Of a DNA stretch of 64,000 bases, positions 44,451-56,134 are shown in pieces. The DNA is taken from the NCBI RefSeq assembly GCF_028372415.1, contig NC_092874.1, positions 241,777,461-241,841,460 of the forward strand. Reading direction: 5' to 3'. Within the stretch, counting starts at the first letter, position 1. Every line of letters begins with the position of its first letter. Both the position numbers and the translations under genes were made by a program. Origin of the DNA: Notamacropus eugenii (lineage: Eukaryota; Chordata; Mammalia; Diprotodontia; Macropodidae). The notes under the pieces are model-generated. The model was not told the DNA's origin and made no database searches. It was given only the letters and a program-made list of their open reading frames with translations.

Positions 44451-44935
44451 ATGAATTTATCTTTTGGTTTCTTCATCTGAAAATAGAACTTCTGATCCTC
44501 CTACATAATAGGAAATGCTTCTGTTCATTAGTCAGTACTGAAAGCAGGTAGGATCTCAAAGCTATTTTTTAAAAAAACTAAAACAAAAATGTTGTATAGC
44601 TAGGTTATCTGAAATTAGTCCAGGATTACATAGCTGTCACATATGTAATAAGAAGAAGAATTTGAATTTAGGTCTTCCTGATTCCAGGTCAGAACTCTAC
44701 AACAAAATGTAGCTTCTAATGTCCCAGTGCTTTTTAGCTAGTGCACTGGAGAGCGTTGTGAAAACTTAAAAAAAAAATACAACTTTTTTGAAGAAAAAAA
44801 AAAGACCTAGTAGATAACATAATAGTAGTTAACTATGATATTCTATAAAGAAAATTAGAATGGGTTAGATACAATGTAAGTTCCCCTTAACCCAGATTAT
44901 ATTGAGGTACCCAGTAGTCTTTACTCAATCCTTAC

Positions 44936-45076
44936 CTTGTTGGCATGTTTTAAAGAAGATGGCATTCTGGGGAGTTTGGAGGATGATATTGCCTTCAGAG
45001 TTCATTATGATAACATTCACTTCAAATGCTGCCACTCCATCTTGTTTTCCAAGACATGGGAATCCTACTTGAACAA
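44936..45076 (-). CDS. WIF1: WIF1 exon 4 (WIF domain, C-terminal part)
   Basis: The minus strand encodes [20 protein letters not shown], then [20 protein letters not shown] and FKTCQQ. This is the last part of the WIF domain, including the conserved [10 protein letters not shown] core and the domain's closing cysteine. Its length is 141 bp (2 bases + 46 codons + 1 base), entering from exon 3 and leaving in phase 1. The acceptor is cttttag|TTGTTC and the donor CAACAAG|gtaagg. It is separated from exon 3 by an 11.6-kb intron and from the first EGF exon by a 7.5-kb intron that holds a dead hAT transposase on the same strand. Confidence 0.97.
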
Positions 45077-45357
45077 CTAAAAGAAAAACCAAGAAAAATT
45101 ATGACAATACTAAAAAATGTTAGTCTGGTTCTAATTCTCTAGCAATGTTGGAATGGGAGATGCAGACTAAAGCAAGAAATGCTCACATTACATTGAAATC
45201 CCATTCATTTGGGTCCTGCTTCTTTGAAATCTGCAAAAATGTACTGATAGGCTGGGCTGGTTTTGCTCAGAAAATCAATAGTTGAAAACATGGTTGCAGG
45301 GATAATGATTCTTTGCAATTTCATGTTCGAATTTGAGGCTAGTTTTCTATCCACTAC

Positions 45358-45530
45358 ACCAGTGGTGTCAAACTCAAATAGAAACAGGCCAATAAACTGT
45401 ACATTAGGATTCCTACAGGCAGCATATTGACTTAAAAAATCACAGGTTAACATTATCTATGTTCTAGTGTATTTTTTATTATTTTCAAAAACATTTCCCA
45501 ATTAAATTTTAGTCTGGTTGATGAGTACTC
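45358..45530. mobile_element. hAT-type MITE relic
   Basis: 'cagtggtgtcaaactcaaat' is a typical hAT end. 'aacattatctatgttctagt' and 'acatttcccaattaaatttt' match the copy at 27425-27595. Confidence 0.65.
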
Positions 45531-45975
45531 AGTAGAAAAGATGTATTGTGGAGGTGACCCAAGGTTTGGGTATTAGGAGGAAATGACCAGCAGAAGGAAT
45601 TCATGAATGAAAAATGGTGCCCTTCTTGAGTTCGTTAACTGTAGAATCAAAATGATTGTAAGTGTGACTAGGGGCTCAGATAGTTCTTCTATGGACTTCT
45701 TGTCATGGGGGCCTAGCCCCTTACTTGAGCTGAATTATAGAGATTAGAGGAACAGGAAACAAGTATTTGCTAGCTACAGGACATGGAGAGTATCAAGTAA
45801 ATAGAATTTTAAATTAAATTGTTCCCAAGCTTGTAATGACACTATTTTTATGAAGGCCCATTTGTCAATGGCAGATCTTCCTGACCATTGCTACTTTCAC
45901 AAAGATAGAACTGGAAAGGACCTTAGTCCTAACTCTTGGATGTTTCAAACTTCACATAAAGCCATACAATATAGA

Positions 45976-46043
45976 AGCTAGGTGACCCATAGATAAAGTT
46001 TTAGGCCTGGAATCAGGAAGATTCATCTTCCTGTGTTTAAATC

Positions 46044-46077
<34 letters not shown>

Positions 46078-46352
46078 ATCCCAAATTAAGAATGCCTGAG
46101 TTGCTTCCAACTCAGATTTTATAAAAACTCAGGGTGTTTCTAATTATCCTATGAAACATCACTAAATTCCCATTAAAAAATTACAAAGATAAAAACTAAC
46201 TGTATGACCCTGGGCAAGTCATTTAACTCTGCCTCAGTTCCTCATGTGTAAAATGAACTAGAGAAAGAAATTGCAAACCACTCCAGTATTTTTGCCAAGA
46301 AAACCCCAAAATGGAGTCAAAGAGTTGGACGTGACTGAAATGACTGTACAAA
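45976..46352 (+). mobile_element. tRNA-derived marsupial SINE interrupted by a foreign segment
   Basis: The head 'agctaggtgacccatagata' and 'ctggaatcaggaagattcat' run to 46045. The body resumes at about 46197 with 'taactgtatgaccctgggca' and ends with 'gttggacgtgactgaaatga'. About 15 bases of SINE text expected at the junction (around 'agcctcagacactta') are missing, replaced by 46046-46196. Confidence 0.88.
46046..46196 (+). repeat. (CT)n plus local duplication copy B inside a SINE
   Basis: About 15 CT units (46046-46075) lead into 'ggatcccaaattaagaatgc', then 'actcagggtgtttctaatta' and 'acaaagataaaaac', the counterpart of 43666-43800. Copy B is 14 bp shorter through small gaps. Confidence 0.9.
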
Positions 46353-46515
46353 GTGGCAAAATGCATAGAGTGTTAGACCTAGAGTCAGGAAGACATGAGT
46401 TCAAATACAGCCTCAGACATTTACCAGCTGTGTGACCATGGGTGAATCACTTAACTTCTATTGCCTCAGTTTCCTCATCTGTAAAAATGACAAGTATAGC
46501 ACCTACATCTTAAGG
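46353..46515 (+). mobile_element. Short form of the tRNA-derived SINE
   Basis: 'aaatgcatagagtgttagac', 'agagtcaggaagacatgagt' and 'taccagctgtgtgaccatgg' follow directly after the preceding SINE. Confidence 0.8.
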
Positions 46516-46685
46516 TATCAGATTTAGATGGGACCTTTGATATCATCTAGTCCTAACAACTCATTTTGCAGACAGGAAACTGAGGCTTAGTGACTTGCCT
46601 AAAGTCATAATAAATAGCAGAGCCTGTATCTGAACCAATATCTTCTGACTCTGAATCCAGATCTCTTTCTTTACCAGACTTTTCA
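46516..46685 (-). mobile_element. MIR-type SINE, antisense
   Basis: 'atgggacctttgatatcatc', 'acaggaaactgaggcttagt' and 'gcagagcctgtatctgaacc' mark the copy. Confidence 0.7.
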
Positions 46686-46689
46686 TTCA

Positions 46690-46925
46690 GTTGGTCTGAC
46701 TTTATTAATGATGATCATTCATGAAATTTTCCTGAATTCATTGGCAAAAGATATATATGACACTCTAGCCTGGTTCACCTCCCTACCGATCTGATGATTC
46801 CATATTAGATTCCTTTTCTAGTTCTTCATTCATAGTACATCTACCAGCTGGGAATATCCCCCAAGATTCTATCTTGGGCCCTCTTTTCTTTTCTTCTATT
46901 ATTTCACTTGGTGATTGCATTGTTA
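46690..46925 (+). mobile_element. L2 LINE internal fragment
   Basis: 'gactttattaatgatgatc', 'tcaagattctatcttgggcc'-like text and 'ctattatttcacttggtgat' correspond to the L2 text near 720-980. Confidence 0.5.
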
Positions 46926-47004
46926 GTGTATTTTTTTCGCTTCATTTGAAGATTTTTCCCATCCATTAATAGGCCCATGTGACCTGCTTAAATCACATGG
47001 AAAC

Positions 47005-47302
47005 TTGTTACATGTGGTGGGAGGAGCTTGCTGAATGGGTGGAGCAGGAAGAGGCAGAGCTAGAGCAGAGCTGAGAGTAGTTGGTCAGACCAGTCAGAGC
47101 TGAGAGAGAGAGAGGAAGCAGGCAGCTAGGATTGTGAGTGTTTGTGGGAAGGCCTGATAATATGTATAGACTTTTTGGTTACTATGATGCATTTCTTTGT
47201 TGCTATGATGGATTTGGCTTTCTGGTATTTGAATAAATGTTTTGGTTCTGTCTTCCATTTGAGAATCTGTTATATTTTGCAATTCAGAACTGTGCTGACA
47301 TA
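47005..47302 (+). mobile_element. LTR-like element (probable solo LTR)
   Basis: It starts TGTTACATGTGG and ends CTGTGCTGACA, with AATAAA in 'tttgaataaatgttttggtt' about 70 bp before the end and a GAG-rich U3. TG...CA ends and the polyadenylation signal support an LTR. A target duplication was not seen, and no internal genes flank it. Confidence 0.55.
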
Positions 47303-47509
47303 TTCATAGACACGGTAGGCAGTATGTCGCATTGGTGCTACAATGATCTGATCAGCTATAATGGATTCAATGATCATCTCTCAGCTGATATATCTAAATA
47401 TCCAACCCTACTCTTACTACTGAGCTACATATAATCCTGTGTCACCATCTTGTAGAATCTGCAAAAGGGTGAAACTGGCCATTTAAATCTTCAAAATCTG
47501 CTAATCCAT

Positions 47510-47705
47510 CCCAACCATGGGATGATGGGAAAAAAAAACATTGGATCTTGAATCAGAGAACTGAATTCAAACATGAGCTCTGGCATTTACTACCTGTGTA
47601 ACTTGGGCAACTCATGTAACCCCTTAATTTCTTCATTGGTAAAATGCAAAGAAGCTGAATTAGATTATATCTAAGAGCCTTTTGCAGCTCTGAAACTATG
47701 AAAAA
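47510..47705 (+). mobile_element. MIR/THER-type SINE
   Basis: 'ggatcttgaatcagagaact', 'cctgtgtaacttgggcaact' and 'ggtaaaatgcaaagaagc' outline it. Confidence 0.65.
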
Positions 47706-47784
47706 TCAACTTGTTGAAAGAAACCTGTTCTATTTACAAAAATGAGATCTCCTAAAGAGACATTTCCCAGCAAATAACATACTC

Positions 47785-47970
47785 CAGGATCGTAGATCTT
47801 GATTGGGAAGGGACTTTAGATATTATCTGTCCCCTACCCAATTTTCCAGATGGAGAAACTGAGGGCAGAAAGGCCAAGTGACTTTTCCAAAGTCACATAA
47901 GTAATAAGTGCCAGGGCTTCTGTTTGAACTCAGATCCTTTGACTTCAAGTTCAGTCCTCCCAGAATTTCC
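47785..47970 (-). mobile_element. MIR-type SINE, antisense
   Basis: 'ccagatggagaaactgaggg', 'cagaaaggccaagtgacttt' and 'cttctgtttgaactcagatc' are present. Confidence 0.7.
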
Positions 47971-48489
47971 CTTGGTTTTAGTTTCTGTCAGCCTGATTCA
48001 TCACTGCCAAGCTCAGGAAAATTATCTCAGATGAAGGCAAATTCTTTCCCTTTAGCGTTTTCATAAAACTCTTTGCTTACATTTATAAAAAGAAATGGAA
48101 CTGGAAACCAGGCTATGCTTTTCTATAAAGCACTGTCTGCAAGCCAGGGCCAAGGCTTTCCCAATGTATTTAGAAACCTAAAGAACATCTCAGGACATTG
48201 ATATTGTCAGCATTCATTAGAGTACAGTTCTCAGAGTAATAGGTAATTTTAGTTTCCCTTAATCTTTGAGACTTGAGTAGTGTAAATAACTGATTACATG
48301 AAAGAGAAAAAAAAAAGAAACAGCAACAATTTAAAAAGAAAATATAAAACCAAAATTGGTTTTGGGGATTCAAGGATGGAATTTATCCCAATGGAACTAT
48401 ACCTTGCTTTTTTATAAAAATGATATATGAAAACCTCTACTTATAAAATAGCAAAAAAAATAGGAGGCGGGGGATTATTTGAATTACAG

Positions 48490-48950
48490 AGGGAATTTTT
48501 ACATTTCGCCAATAGACTTAACCACTATACTTCTCCCCCATAGCCAATCAATTGACACGCCTTTCAAATTTATTTCTATAATTTCTCTCCCATCCATCCC
48601 CTTCTCTTCCCTCACAAGACCATCCATTCTTGTGATCATGAATCTGACTACTGGCATCCCTGGCTTCCTTTTAGTCCCAACTATAATCCCACCTTCTACA
48701 GAAGCCTTCCCCACCTTGTTAATTCCAGTGCTTTCCCTCTATTGATTATTTACTATTTATCCTATATATAGCTTATTTTGTATACATTCTTCCGTAGACA
48801 ATATACAATTGTATACTGTCTACCCCACTAGTTTGTAAGCTCTTTGAGGGTAGTGACTTGTCTTTTGCCTCTTTTCATATGCCCAGTGTTTAGTACAGTG
48901 CCTGGCATGTAGTAGTCATTTAATAAATGTTGATTGATTGATTGATCATC
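48490..48950 (+). mobile_element. L2 LINE 3' end
   Basis: 'tttgtaagctctttgagggt', 'cagtgcctggcatgtagtag' and 'ttaataaatgttgattgatt' give the exact L2 terminus with a short (GATT)n tail. Confidence 0.85.
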
Positions 48951-48954
48951 CTTC

Positions 48955-49585
48955 TAGTTCAGGCTGTCATGTCTCTACTGTAGGTCAATGTAATGGTTTT
49001 CTGATTGGTCTCCTTGCTTCCAGTTTCTCCCCTTTGACATCTATGTGGCTGTTAAAATAACCTTCCTAAGGGTGCAGTGGATACAGCAGCCATCCTGAAG
49101 TTAGGAAGACCTAAGTCCAAATCCAATCTCAATCACTTATTAGCTGTGTGACCCTGGACAAGTCATTTAACGCCAATTGCCTCCAAAACAACCTCAACAA
49201 CAAAAAAATTCATCTTGAAGCGTAGATCTGTCAATGATCAGCCCCTCTTCTAGCAGCTTCAGTGGTTCCCTCTTACTCCTAGAATAAAATGAAATGCCTT
49301 AGGCTAGTTTTTCATTCTCCTTGCAGTCTGGCTCAAGCTCACCTTTCCAGACATATTTCATCGTATTACTCCCATTCACACACTCTTTTTTTGTAGCCAG
49401 ACTGACCTACTTGCTGTTCCCCAAACTCAATATTCCATCTCTTATCATCCCCCATCCCTGGAATGTACTCCTTCCTCTCTTCTGCCTCTTAGAAGTAGGA
49501 ACTTCCTTCAAGGAGCTGCCACCTCCTATAGGAAGCCTTTGCTGATTCCCCTATTCGTTAGCGCTTTCTTTGTCCTTGAATTACA
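48955..49585 (+). mobile_element. L2 LINE, interrupted by a short SINE at 49069-49205
   Basis: L2 text ('ctgcagtctggctcaagctc'-like, 'gactgacctacttgctgttc', 'aaggagctgccacctcctat') is split by a SINE with 'gtgcagtggatacagcagcc' and 'ctgtgtgaccctggacaagt'. Confidence 0.75.
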
Positions 49586-49599
49586 TTGTTATTCTTTTG

Positions 49600-49728
49600 G
49601 GGGGCAGGCAAACAAGGGTTAAGTGACTTGCCCAGAGTCACACAGCTATTAAGTATCTGAGGCCATATTTGAACTCAGGTTCTTCTGACTCCAGAGCTGG
49701 TGCTCTATCCACTGTGCCACCTCTACTC
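49600..49728 (-). mobile_element. tRNA-derived SINE, antisense short form
   Basis: 'aagtgacttgcccagagtca', 'cacagctattaagtatctga' and 'tctatccactgtgccacct'. Confidence 0.88.
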
Positions 49729-49819
49729 CTATGTTATGATTTTTAAATGTTCTCTCCCCAAGCAAAACAGTAGGGCAGCAGCTGAGGGCAATGGGCAGCC
49801 CTCTTTGTGCCTAGCAAAG

Positions 49820-50345
49820 TGCCTTGCTGAATCATGGAATCACCAAATCTCAGAGCTGGAAGAGACATTAGAGGCCATCTAGTCCAACTCATTCTGCTAC
49901 ATCCTGCTGGCTCACAAGAGATCATCTAGCCCTTGTCTAAAAACAGTCAGTGAGGTGGCCCACATCACCTCTCCTGGCCGTCCTTCCTACTCTCACATAA
50001 ATCTAAGACATATACATTGTTTTCATCCATTATATCTAAAGTTGTCTCTTCACTCTATCTGTTGGTCCTTCAAATACCTTTAAACCACTATCATTGCTCC
50101 CTGCCCCCTCCTCAAGTTTTCCCTATGCTGACCAACTCCCTGTTCTATCAAAAGAATGTCATGTTTTCACTTGTCTTCCTCTTGAAACTCTGCATTGGTC
50201 AATGTTCTTTCTCTAAAGTGATATCCAGGACAGGATAGAACATTGCTGATGCAGAGTGACCAGGGGAGAGTGCTATGGAATTGATCACTTCTCTAGTCCT
50301 AGAAACACTGGCTTTCTCAGTGGAGCCTAAGATCTCTTGACAGTC
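49820..50345 (-). mobile_element. L3/CR1-type LINE fragment
   Basis: 'agctggaagagacattagag', 'gccatctagtccaactcatt', 'gtgatatccaggacaggata' and 'gcagagtgaccaggggagag' parallel the copy at 11700-12355. Strand by convention, uncertain. Confidence 0.6.
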
Positions 50346-50371
50346 TCAAGACACTGAACTCCCAAATTGTT

Positions 50372-50421
50372 GAATTGAATTAGGTTGGGTTGGATTGAGT
50401 TGGGCTAAGTTGAGCTGAGAT
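50372..50421. repeat. Degenerate (TTGRR)n pentamer repeat
   Basis: About ten units of ttgaa/ttagg/ttggg/ttgga/ttgag/ctgag follow each other in 'gaattaggttgggttggatt' and its continuation. Confidence 0.85.
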
Positions 50422-50572
50422 TTCTCCTAGTGTCTGTGTGTGGGGTGATGTAACAAAGAACGTGCTAAAGGGGAATGTAATTACTGTCAGGCCCAGATAG
50501 GTTATAAAGCATGGATTTCATTAGAAAGACTGGTTTTGCTTTGTTTCTCAGAAAATTATTGCTTTTGTTGTG

Positions 50573-50822
50573 GAGTTGTTTTTCAGTTGTGTCTGACTCT
50601 TCATGACCCCATTTGGGATTTTCTTGGCAAACATACTATAGTGGCTTGCCATTTCCTTCTCCAACTTGTTTTACAGATGAATAAACTGAGGCAAACAGGG
50701 TTAAGTGACTTGCCCATGGTCACACAACTAGTAAGTGTCTGAGACCAGATTTGAACTCAGGAAGATAAATATTATTGACTCAAAGCCTGGCACTCTATCC
50801 ACTGCACCATCTAGTTGCCATA
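50573..50822 (-). mobile_element. tRNA-derived marsupial SINE, full length antisense
   Basis: 'ttttcagttgtgtctgactc', 'ttgggattttcttggcaaac', 'gttaagtgacttgcccatgg' and 'ccactgcaccatctagttgc'. Confidence 0.9.
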
Positions 50823-50869
50823 CTTTGGCAACATAAAGTCGAGTGCCTAGTTTTATAACTTAAACCCCT

Positions 50870-51110
50870 TTGGTTCAACATTTTCATCAGTGATTTGGAT
50901 AACAATTTTTGTTAATCAAATGCGTAGATAATGCATTTCTTGATGGGGAAATGGGTGTTGGAAGCAAGGATAACTATTAAGTTGAATGAGAGAATCAAAA
51001 TTTCCAAGTATCTCAATAGACTGGAATGATGGACTGACAGGAAGATTTTGTTTAATAGAAATGAATGCATTGTTTGTACTCTTAAAAAAAGAAATTTCCC
51101 CCAGTACACT
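50870..51110 (+). mobile_element. L3/CR1-type LINE coding remnant
   Basis: 'ttcaacattttcatcagtga' and 'tttggataacaatttttgtt' recall the CR1 reverse transcriptase phrase FNIFISDLD. The rest is decayed. Confidence 0.5.
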
Positions 51111-51779
51111 TAAAATGCAATTCATTTTGTGAAAAATTTGATTCAGTTTTTCATGAACGTATCAGTAGTATTGAAACATTAGAAGGTAGGCTGGATCTGA
51201 TAGGATATTTTAAAACACATATTTTAGACTCTTCCCCATCTTCATCTCATTGCTAATTATGTCACTTTCTTTCTAAATATATCTTTTATTCCCCTCTGGA
51301 CTTTATTTAACTTCCCGTTTCCATCTTATCTGGCACTATTAATGCATTGCAGCATCAGTTTCTTGGAGTTTTTAGACCTTCCTTGGTGAAAGGGGCACAA
51401 GATCCAAGAAAACTCTTGGTCTAATTTCTCTCTGTCTACCACTTTGTCAAATTCCAAGGATATCCTGGCTGTTGTTAACCAAAAATCTCTGGTAAGACAT
51501 GTGGACAGATGTTAGTAACATCAATTAATTCACTCATTTTTACAGATGTGTTCAAAAGCAGATGAGGTAAACAGTCAGTTGAATGATTGTTATGATAGTA
51601 ACATGCTGCAGGACTCACTCCCAGATCCATCTTCCAGAGGTTCTAGGTTAGGTGAACTCCATATGCTGGCACAAATGTCGATTTGCATGACCTCTCAGTC
51701 ACTGAAATTAAGATTAGCCCCAATACATCATTTCTCCTTTTTCTGGTAGATTAGTTTCATGGAATTTTCACTAAGGCTC

Positions 51780-52175
51780 TACTCTGTTATCCTCTTTCCC
51801 AGACTGTTTTTTCTATCTCAAATGTTTCCCTAAATTTGACCTTCAGTCACGATCTTTGCAAAAGTTGCTCCCAACAACAATATCCGAAATACTATCCTCT
51901 TCACCTTAGTTTCTCTGGGAATCCTTTGCTTCCTTCAAAAATTCTTCAAGGTACCCCAAGAACTAGGAACCTTCTCTTAATGCCCTAGTAGTAGAACATT
52001 TCATCCCCTCAAGTTACATTATCCAGGTCCTATACCCCTATTCCTATCCCATTTATGTATTATATTTTCCAACACAATGTCCCTTGAATGAGGGACTGTT
52101 TTTCAACTTAGTTACTTCAATTCATGCCTTACACATCAAAAACCCTTAATAAATATTTGTTGAGTAGAATGAAGA
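51780..52175 (+). mobile_element. L2 LINE 3' end
   Basis: 'gaatcctttgcttccttcaa', 'gaatgagggactgtttttca' and 'cttaataaatatttgttgag' mark an old L2 terminus. The stretch 51111-51779 shows nothing I can name. Confidence 0.65.
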
Positions 52176-52585
52176 CTTGCTGGCCATAGCAAAATTCTTG
52201 AGAGGTCCTACCAAGCTGAAAAGGCTTTAAGTTCTGGTCTAGTATTGGATTATATGCCTTTTCTCTAAGTCTGAATTTTAGTATAAGTTTATTGCTTATC
52301 CATTGGGGGTGGTATTTACTCAGCCATTTTATAGGAATGAGGGGTAGAGTTGTCAGGGAGGTTGCTACCTCTTCATCTGAGGGTGAGACCACAGAATTTT
52401 AAAGTATTAAAGTACTCTGAAATAGCATCTACCATAACTTGGTTGATGTTATGGCCTCAGCTTTGAGTGTAATAATTGTTTTCATTTTTATTGTGCATTA
52501 CAATTGTAAGCCCTTCCATATTCATTTATCTTATTTGAGGTTGTTTTATATAGTAGATAGGATGCTGGGAATGGGATCAGAAAAC

Positions 52586-52817
52586 TGTTATTTAGTCCTT
52601 TCAGACTCTTTGCGACCCCATTAGGCAAAGAGACTGGAGTGGTTTTCCCTTTCCTCTTCCAGTTCATTTTACAGATGAGGAAACTGAGGCAAACAGGGTG
52701 AAGTGATTTATCCAGAGTCACACTGCTAGTAAGTGTCTGAGGCTGGATTTGAACTCAGGAAGATGTCTTCCTAATGCCAATCCCAGTGCTCCACCCACTG
52801 CACCACCTAGCCACCCT
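52586..52817 (-). mobile_element. tRNA-derived marsupial SINE, antisense
   Basis: 'cctttcagactctttgcgac', 'gatgaggaaactgaggcaaa' and 'cactgcaccacctagccacc'. A short internal deletion removes 'ttggggttttct'. Confidence 0.9.
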
Positions 52818-53890
52818 ACCTAATCTAAACCTCTTCACTTGTCTACAGCTAGGCTCTAGTTTTGCTGCTTCAACACACTTGTTACCTTTGACCTCATGCA
52901 GAGCCCTTGACTTGTCATGCAGTCACAGAAAGCTTTTCTTTCTACTGTGGTGTCACCATAAGCTTTCACTCTCTACTTGTTTTATTATGGACCTAGTATA
53001 CTGAAGTGGAGACCATGGAAAGTATCATTGAAAAGGTTCTTATAAACCTTCAGTTTAGATTCTGGTACTCTGTTGGCTTCCCAGGGTGACAGAGACAGTG
53101 CCCAAAGAGGGACCACCACTCTTTTCCCTAAATCTTTTTTTTCTTATACAATGGAATAATTTTAGTGAAACCACCCTGCAGTTTGTAGTTCCTGTTTTTG
53201 CTCTTTTCAGATGCCAGAAAGCAGACCCTTCAGGAATTGTTAAAGATCAAGAGTTTCTGTAGTGCGGGGGTTTAGACATATAGGGGTCTGTGGGACTTTT
53301 TTTTAAGGACTTAAGCACTTTGAGGATATAAAAGAGCACACGTGCTTTGTTCTAAGCAGAATAATGAAAGCTACCTGGATGTTTAAGAGTACAGACACAC
53401 TTACTTGGTTACTTTTTAATAATTCAGTCCACCTACACATGCTTCCACTGTGGAGTCTGTGCTAATTAGGCTAATGAATACCTGCCCTGTACCAATTACG
53501 GTCTCTGAGGAATGGGATAAGGTCCCAATAAAACCCTTGCACCTGCATTTCTGTAAAGGAGTCCTAAATCTGACCAAGAAGCCCTCCAAACCTGTTCCTA
53601 GACATCACTTCAAAGGGAATTAGAATGAGTTCCTCAACTAGTTATTCTCTCCCCCTCCCCCCTCTAAAATGCTTGGTGTCTACCTTCATCTCATTCAAAG
53701 GAGCAGAAGTTCTCTTCGTTATAAAGACCTGGATGCCTTGGAATTTATGTCTGATACAAATATATTATAAATTCTATTTGATACAATTCAATTTGATACT
53801 GTTCAATACTATATTACAATATTATGTATAAAATAATAGAATAAATACATAATCCAAACACTATTCAAATAGTCTCAACTATTCTACGAA
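52818..53890. other. Intron 3 stretch without recognised elements
   Basis: No exon or named repeat is evident; there is a possible hAT end near 53265-53310 ('gggtttagacatataggggt'). Confidence 0.4.
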
Positions 53891-54789
53891 TATGTATCCC
53901 TAGTAGGTATCTTTGGAGTTAGGAATATTTGGGTTCCAGACCACCTCTTGACACGTAGTGATGTGACTATGGGCAAATCACTTAACAGCTCTTTGCCTTA
54001 ATCACCTCTGAGACTGTAAATGACATAAGACATGAGACATAACTCTAAGACTGTAAGTGACTTTAAGTTGCTGATATGTTCAGGAGGAAGAAGGGTATAC
54101 TTCCATACTTGGAATTCCCCAACTCCGATTAAAATCACATACTCCTTCCTCCCACCCCAAAGAAAAAATCCCAAACAATTATGTTCAGGATACTATACTA
54201 GGTACTGTGGATTCAAAGTTAAAAATAAAACCGCTTCCCTCCCCAAGTTTAAACTCTATTGCCTTTTACTACCTCCATGACCTTGGGGGATTTATATAGA
54301 ATCTCTGTGCCTTAGTTTCCTCATTTGTATAATCAGGGGGATAATTACATGACCAGTTCTAAATCTATGATCCTGCAACTGCTCAAAATCCAAGTATTAA
54401 TATTCTCCCTCTGAGAACAAGTTAAAAAATTCAGCAAGTAATTTAGCTTCCATAGATACAAACCTGACTGATAGGCACAGAAACAGGAGAAATTTGAACC
54501 CAGGACACCTGATTTCAAGTTTTGTTCCCCACACTACAGGGCACTGCCCCAACTTCCTGTTAAAATTGTCTCAGTAAGTAACCAACAAATTCCATATAAC
54601 TCAGAGTTTTTAGATGGAGATCGAATGGTGCTGGTCAGGAAAGAGGCAGAGGGGATTCCTGCTCAGGGACAGCCTTCTTGAAGTTCCCTAAACTCCCTAA
54701 ATTTTAACTGAATATTCTGTGTCTTACATTCATATGTTCTTAGCAACATAAAACATTAGTAGAAACAGTCACAATAATAATAATAATAA

Positions 54790-54965
54790 TAATAGCAATG
54801 AATATAATAAGTAATATAACAAAATAAAGTGCAATAAATACAGCACTTTGTAGGACTTGCAGAGTACTCTACATTATTATCTCACATGATCTTCACAGCA
54901 ATCCTAGGAAGTAGGTGCTATTATTATACCTATTTTACAGATGAGGAAATGGAGATGTAGTGACT
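54790..54965 (-). mobile_element. MIR-type SINE, antisense, preceded by (ATA)n
   Basis: 'catgatcttcacagcaatcc', 'taggaagtaggtgctattat' and 'attttacagatgaggaaatg'. An (ATA)n run at 54773-54795 abuts it. Confidence 0.8.
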
Positions 54966-55195
54966 CGATCAGTCCCTTCGTGACTCTTCGTGACCCCATT
55001 TTGCCGTTTTCTTGGCAAAGGTCCTGGAGTGGTTTGCCATTTCCTTCTCCAGCTCATTTTACAAATGGGAAAACTGAGGTAAACAGGATTAAATGACTTG
55101 CCCAGGGTCACACAGCTAGTGTCTGAGGCTAGATTGGAATTCAGGTCTTCCTGACTCCAGGTCTAGTGTTTTGTCCACTGCACCACCTTGCTGCA
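54966..55195 (-). mobile_element. tRNA-derived marsupial SINE, antisense
   Basis: 'gtgactcttcgtgaccccat', 'ggagtggtttgccatttcct', 'acttgcccagggtcacacag' and 'ccactgcaccaccttgctgc'. It follows a MIR directly, and a MIR scrap (55200-55310) follows it. Confidence 0.92.
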
Positions 55196-55919
55196 ATACC
55201 AGCACCTGAAATCATAAATTTGGATCTGGAAGGGACTGATCCCTTTATGTTACAGATCAGGAAACTGAGGCCCAGAGACTCCAAACCCAGCATTCTATTC
55301 ACTCTGAGATGAATAACATGAGAATTGTAATTTTTAAAAAAATCATCTTTCAAAGCAAAATCAGTTAAAAGAGATGGGAATAGAAGACCTTAGGGAGACA
55401 ATTCAAGCCCCAAGGCATATTTTCCATGGAGATGGAGACATAACTACACACAAACTCCCTGAGACCACTGGTGAGGGGTAAGCTACTGGGGGTACAAAGA
55501 GCAGGGGTAGGTTGGACCAGAAAAAAACTCCCCAGGGCTATTCTTGCCAACAAGGTACTAATCTCGGTCATCTCTGCTTTCAGGAGTCTACGTGTTTTTT
55601 CAATTTTCTTCATGAGTCAGAAATTGACTAGTAAGACAGCCAAGAAACTCTAGCATGGCTTCATGGAGCCATGCTTCCCAGGAAATGATTCTCAGTCAAC
55701 TTGATCTACTTTTTCCTATCTCTGAAAAACTGGGTGGAATAAAATAGACAGCTCTGTAGTATTTTCAAGATGTGGCCAGGAAAAAGTATGTTTCTGCTTA
55801 AGATTCTCTTGAAACTTAAGTGTTTTAGACTGGAACTAACTAGGACAGGAAATGTTGGTCCTTTGGAAAGCATAGGAGGTTCATTAGATGAAGAATGTAG
55901 CCCTCTCTTTTCCACCATT

Positions 55920-56060
55920 CCATATCTCTCCCATCCTTCAAAATGCTATTTAAAACTCTACTCAGGAACCTTCCTTAGCTGACCCCAAGAGCTCCTTTAT
56001 TGAACATCTCCCTTATGAACTTACTTCCACCATATTAATTTATGTCTGTTTATTGTATAT
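55920..56060 (+). mobile_element. L2 LINE fragment, truncated by the mariner MITE
   Basis: 'tccttcaaaatgctatttaa', 'aggaaccttccttagctgac' and 'tttatgtctgtttattgtat' run up to the MITE. Confidence 0.6.
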
Positions 56061-56134
56061 ATAGAGTCTTCCAAAAGAGTCTTAAGTTGTAATAGCTTAA
56101 CACCGCACTAAGACTTTTGGGACATGCTGTATAA
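56060..56134. mobile_element. Mariner/Tc1-type MITE, diverged copy
   Basis: 'gtcttccaaaagagtcttaa' and 'cactaagacttttgggacat' are inverted copies of each other and of the hairpin at 22923-22984. 'tatata' and 'tataataa' at the outer edges are compatible with TA target sites. Confidence 0.75.

Noticed and set aside
46921..47330. Possible internal promoter or gene start with a polyadenylation signal
   Set aside because: The signals fit an LTR remnant better; no open frame follows.
54773..54830. Possible replication or matrix-attachment element from ATA repeats
   Set aside because: It is a short AT-rich microsatellite next to a MIR, with nothing further to support a function.
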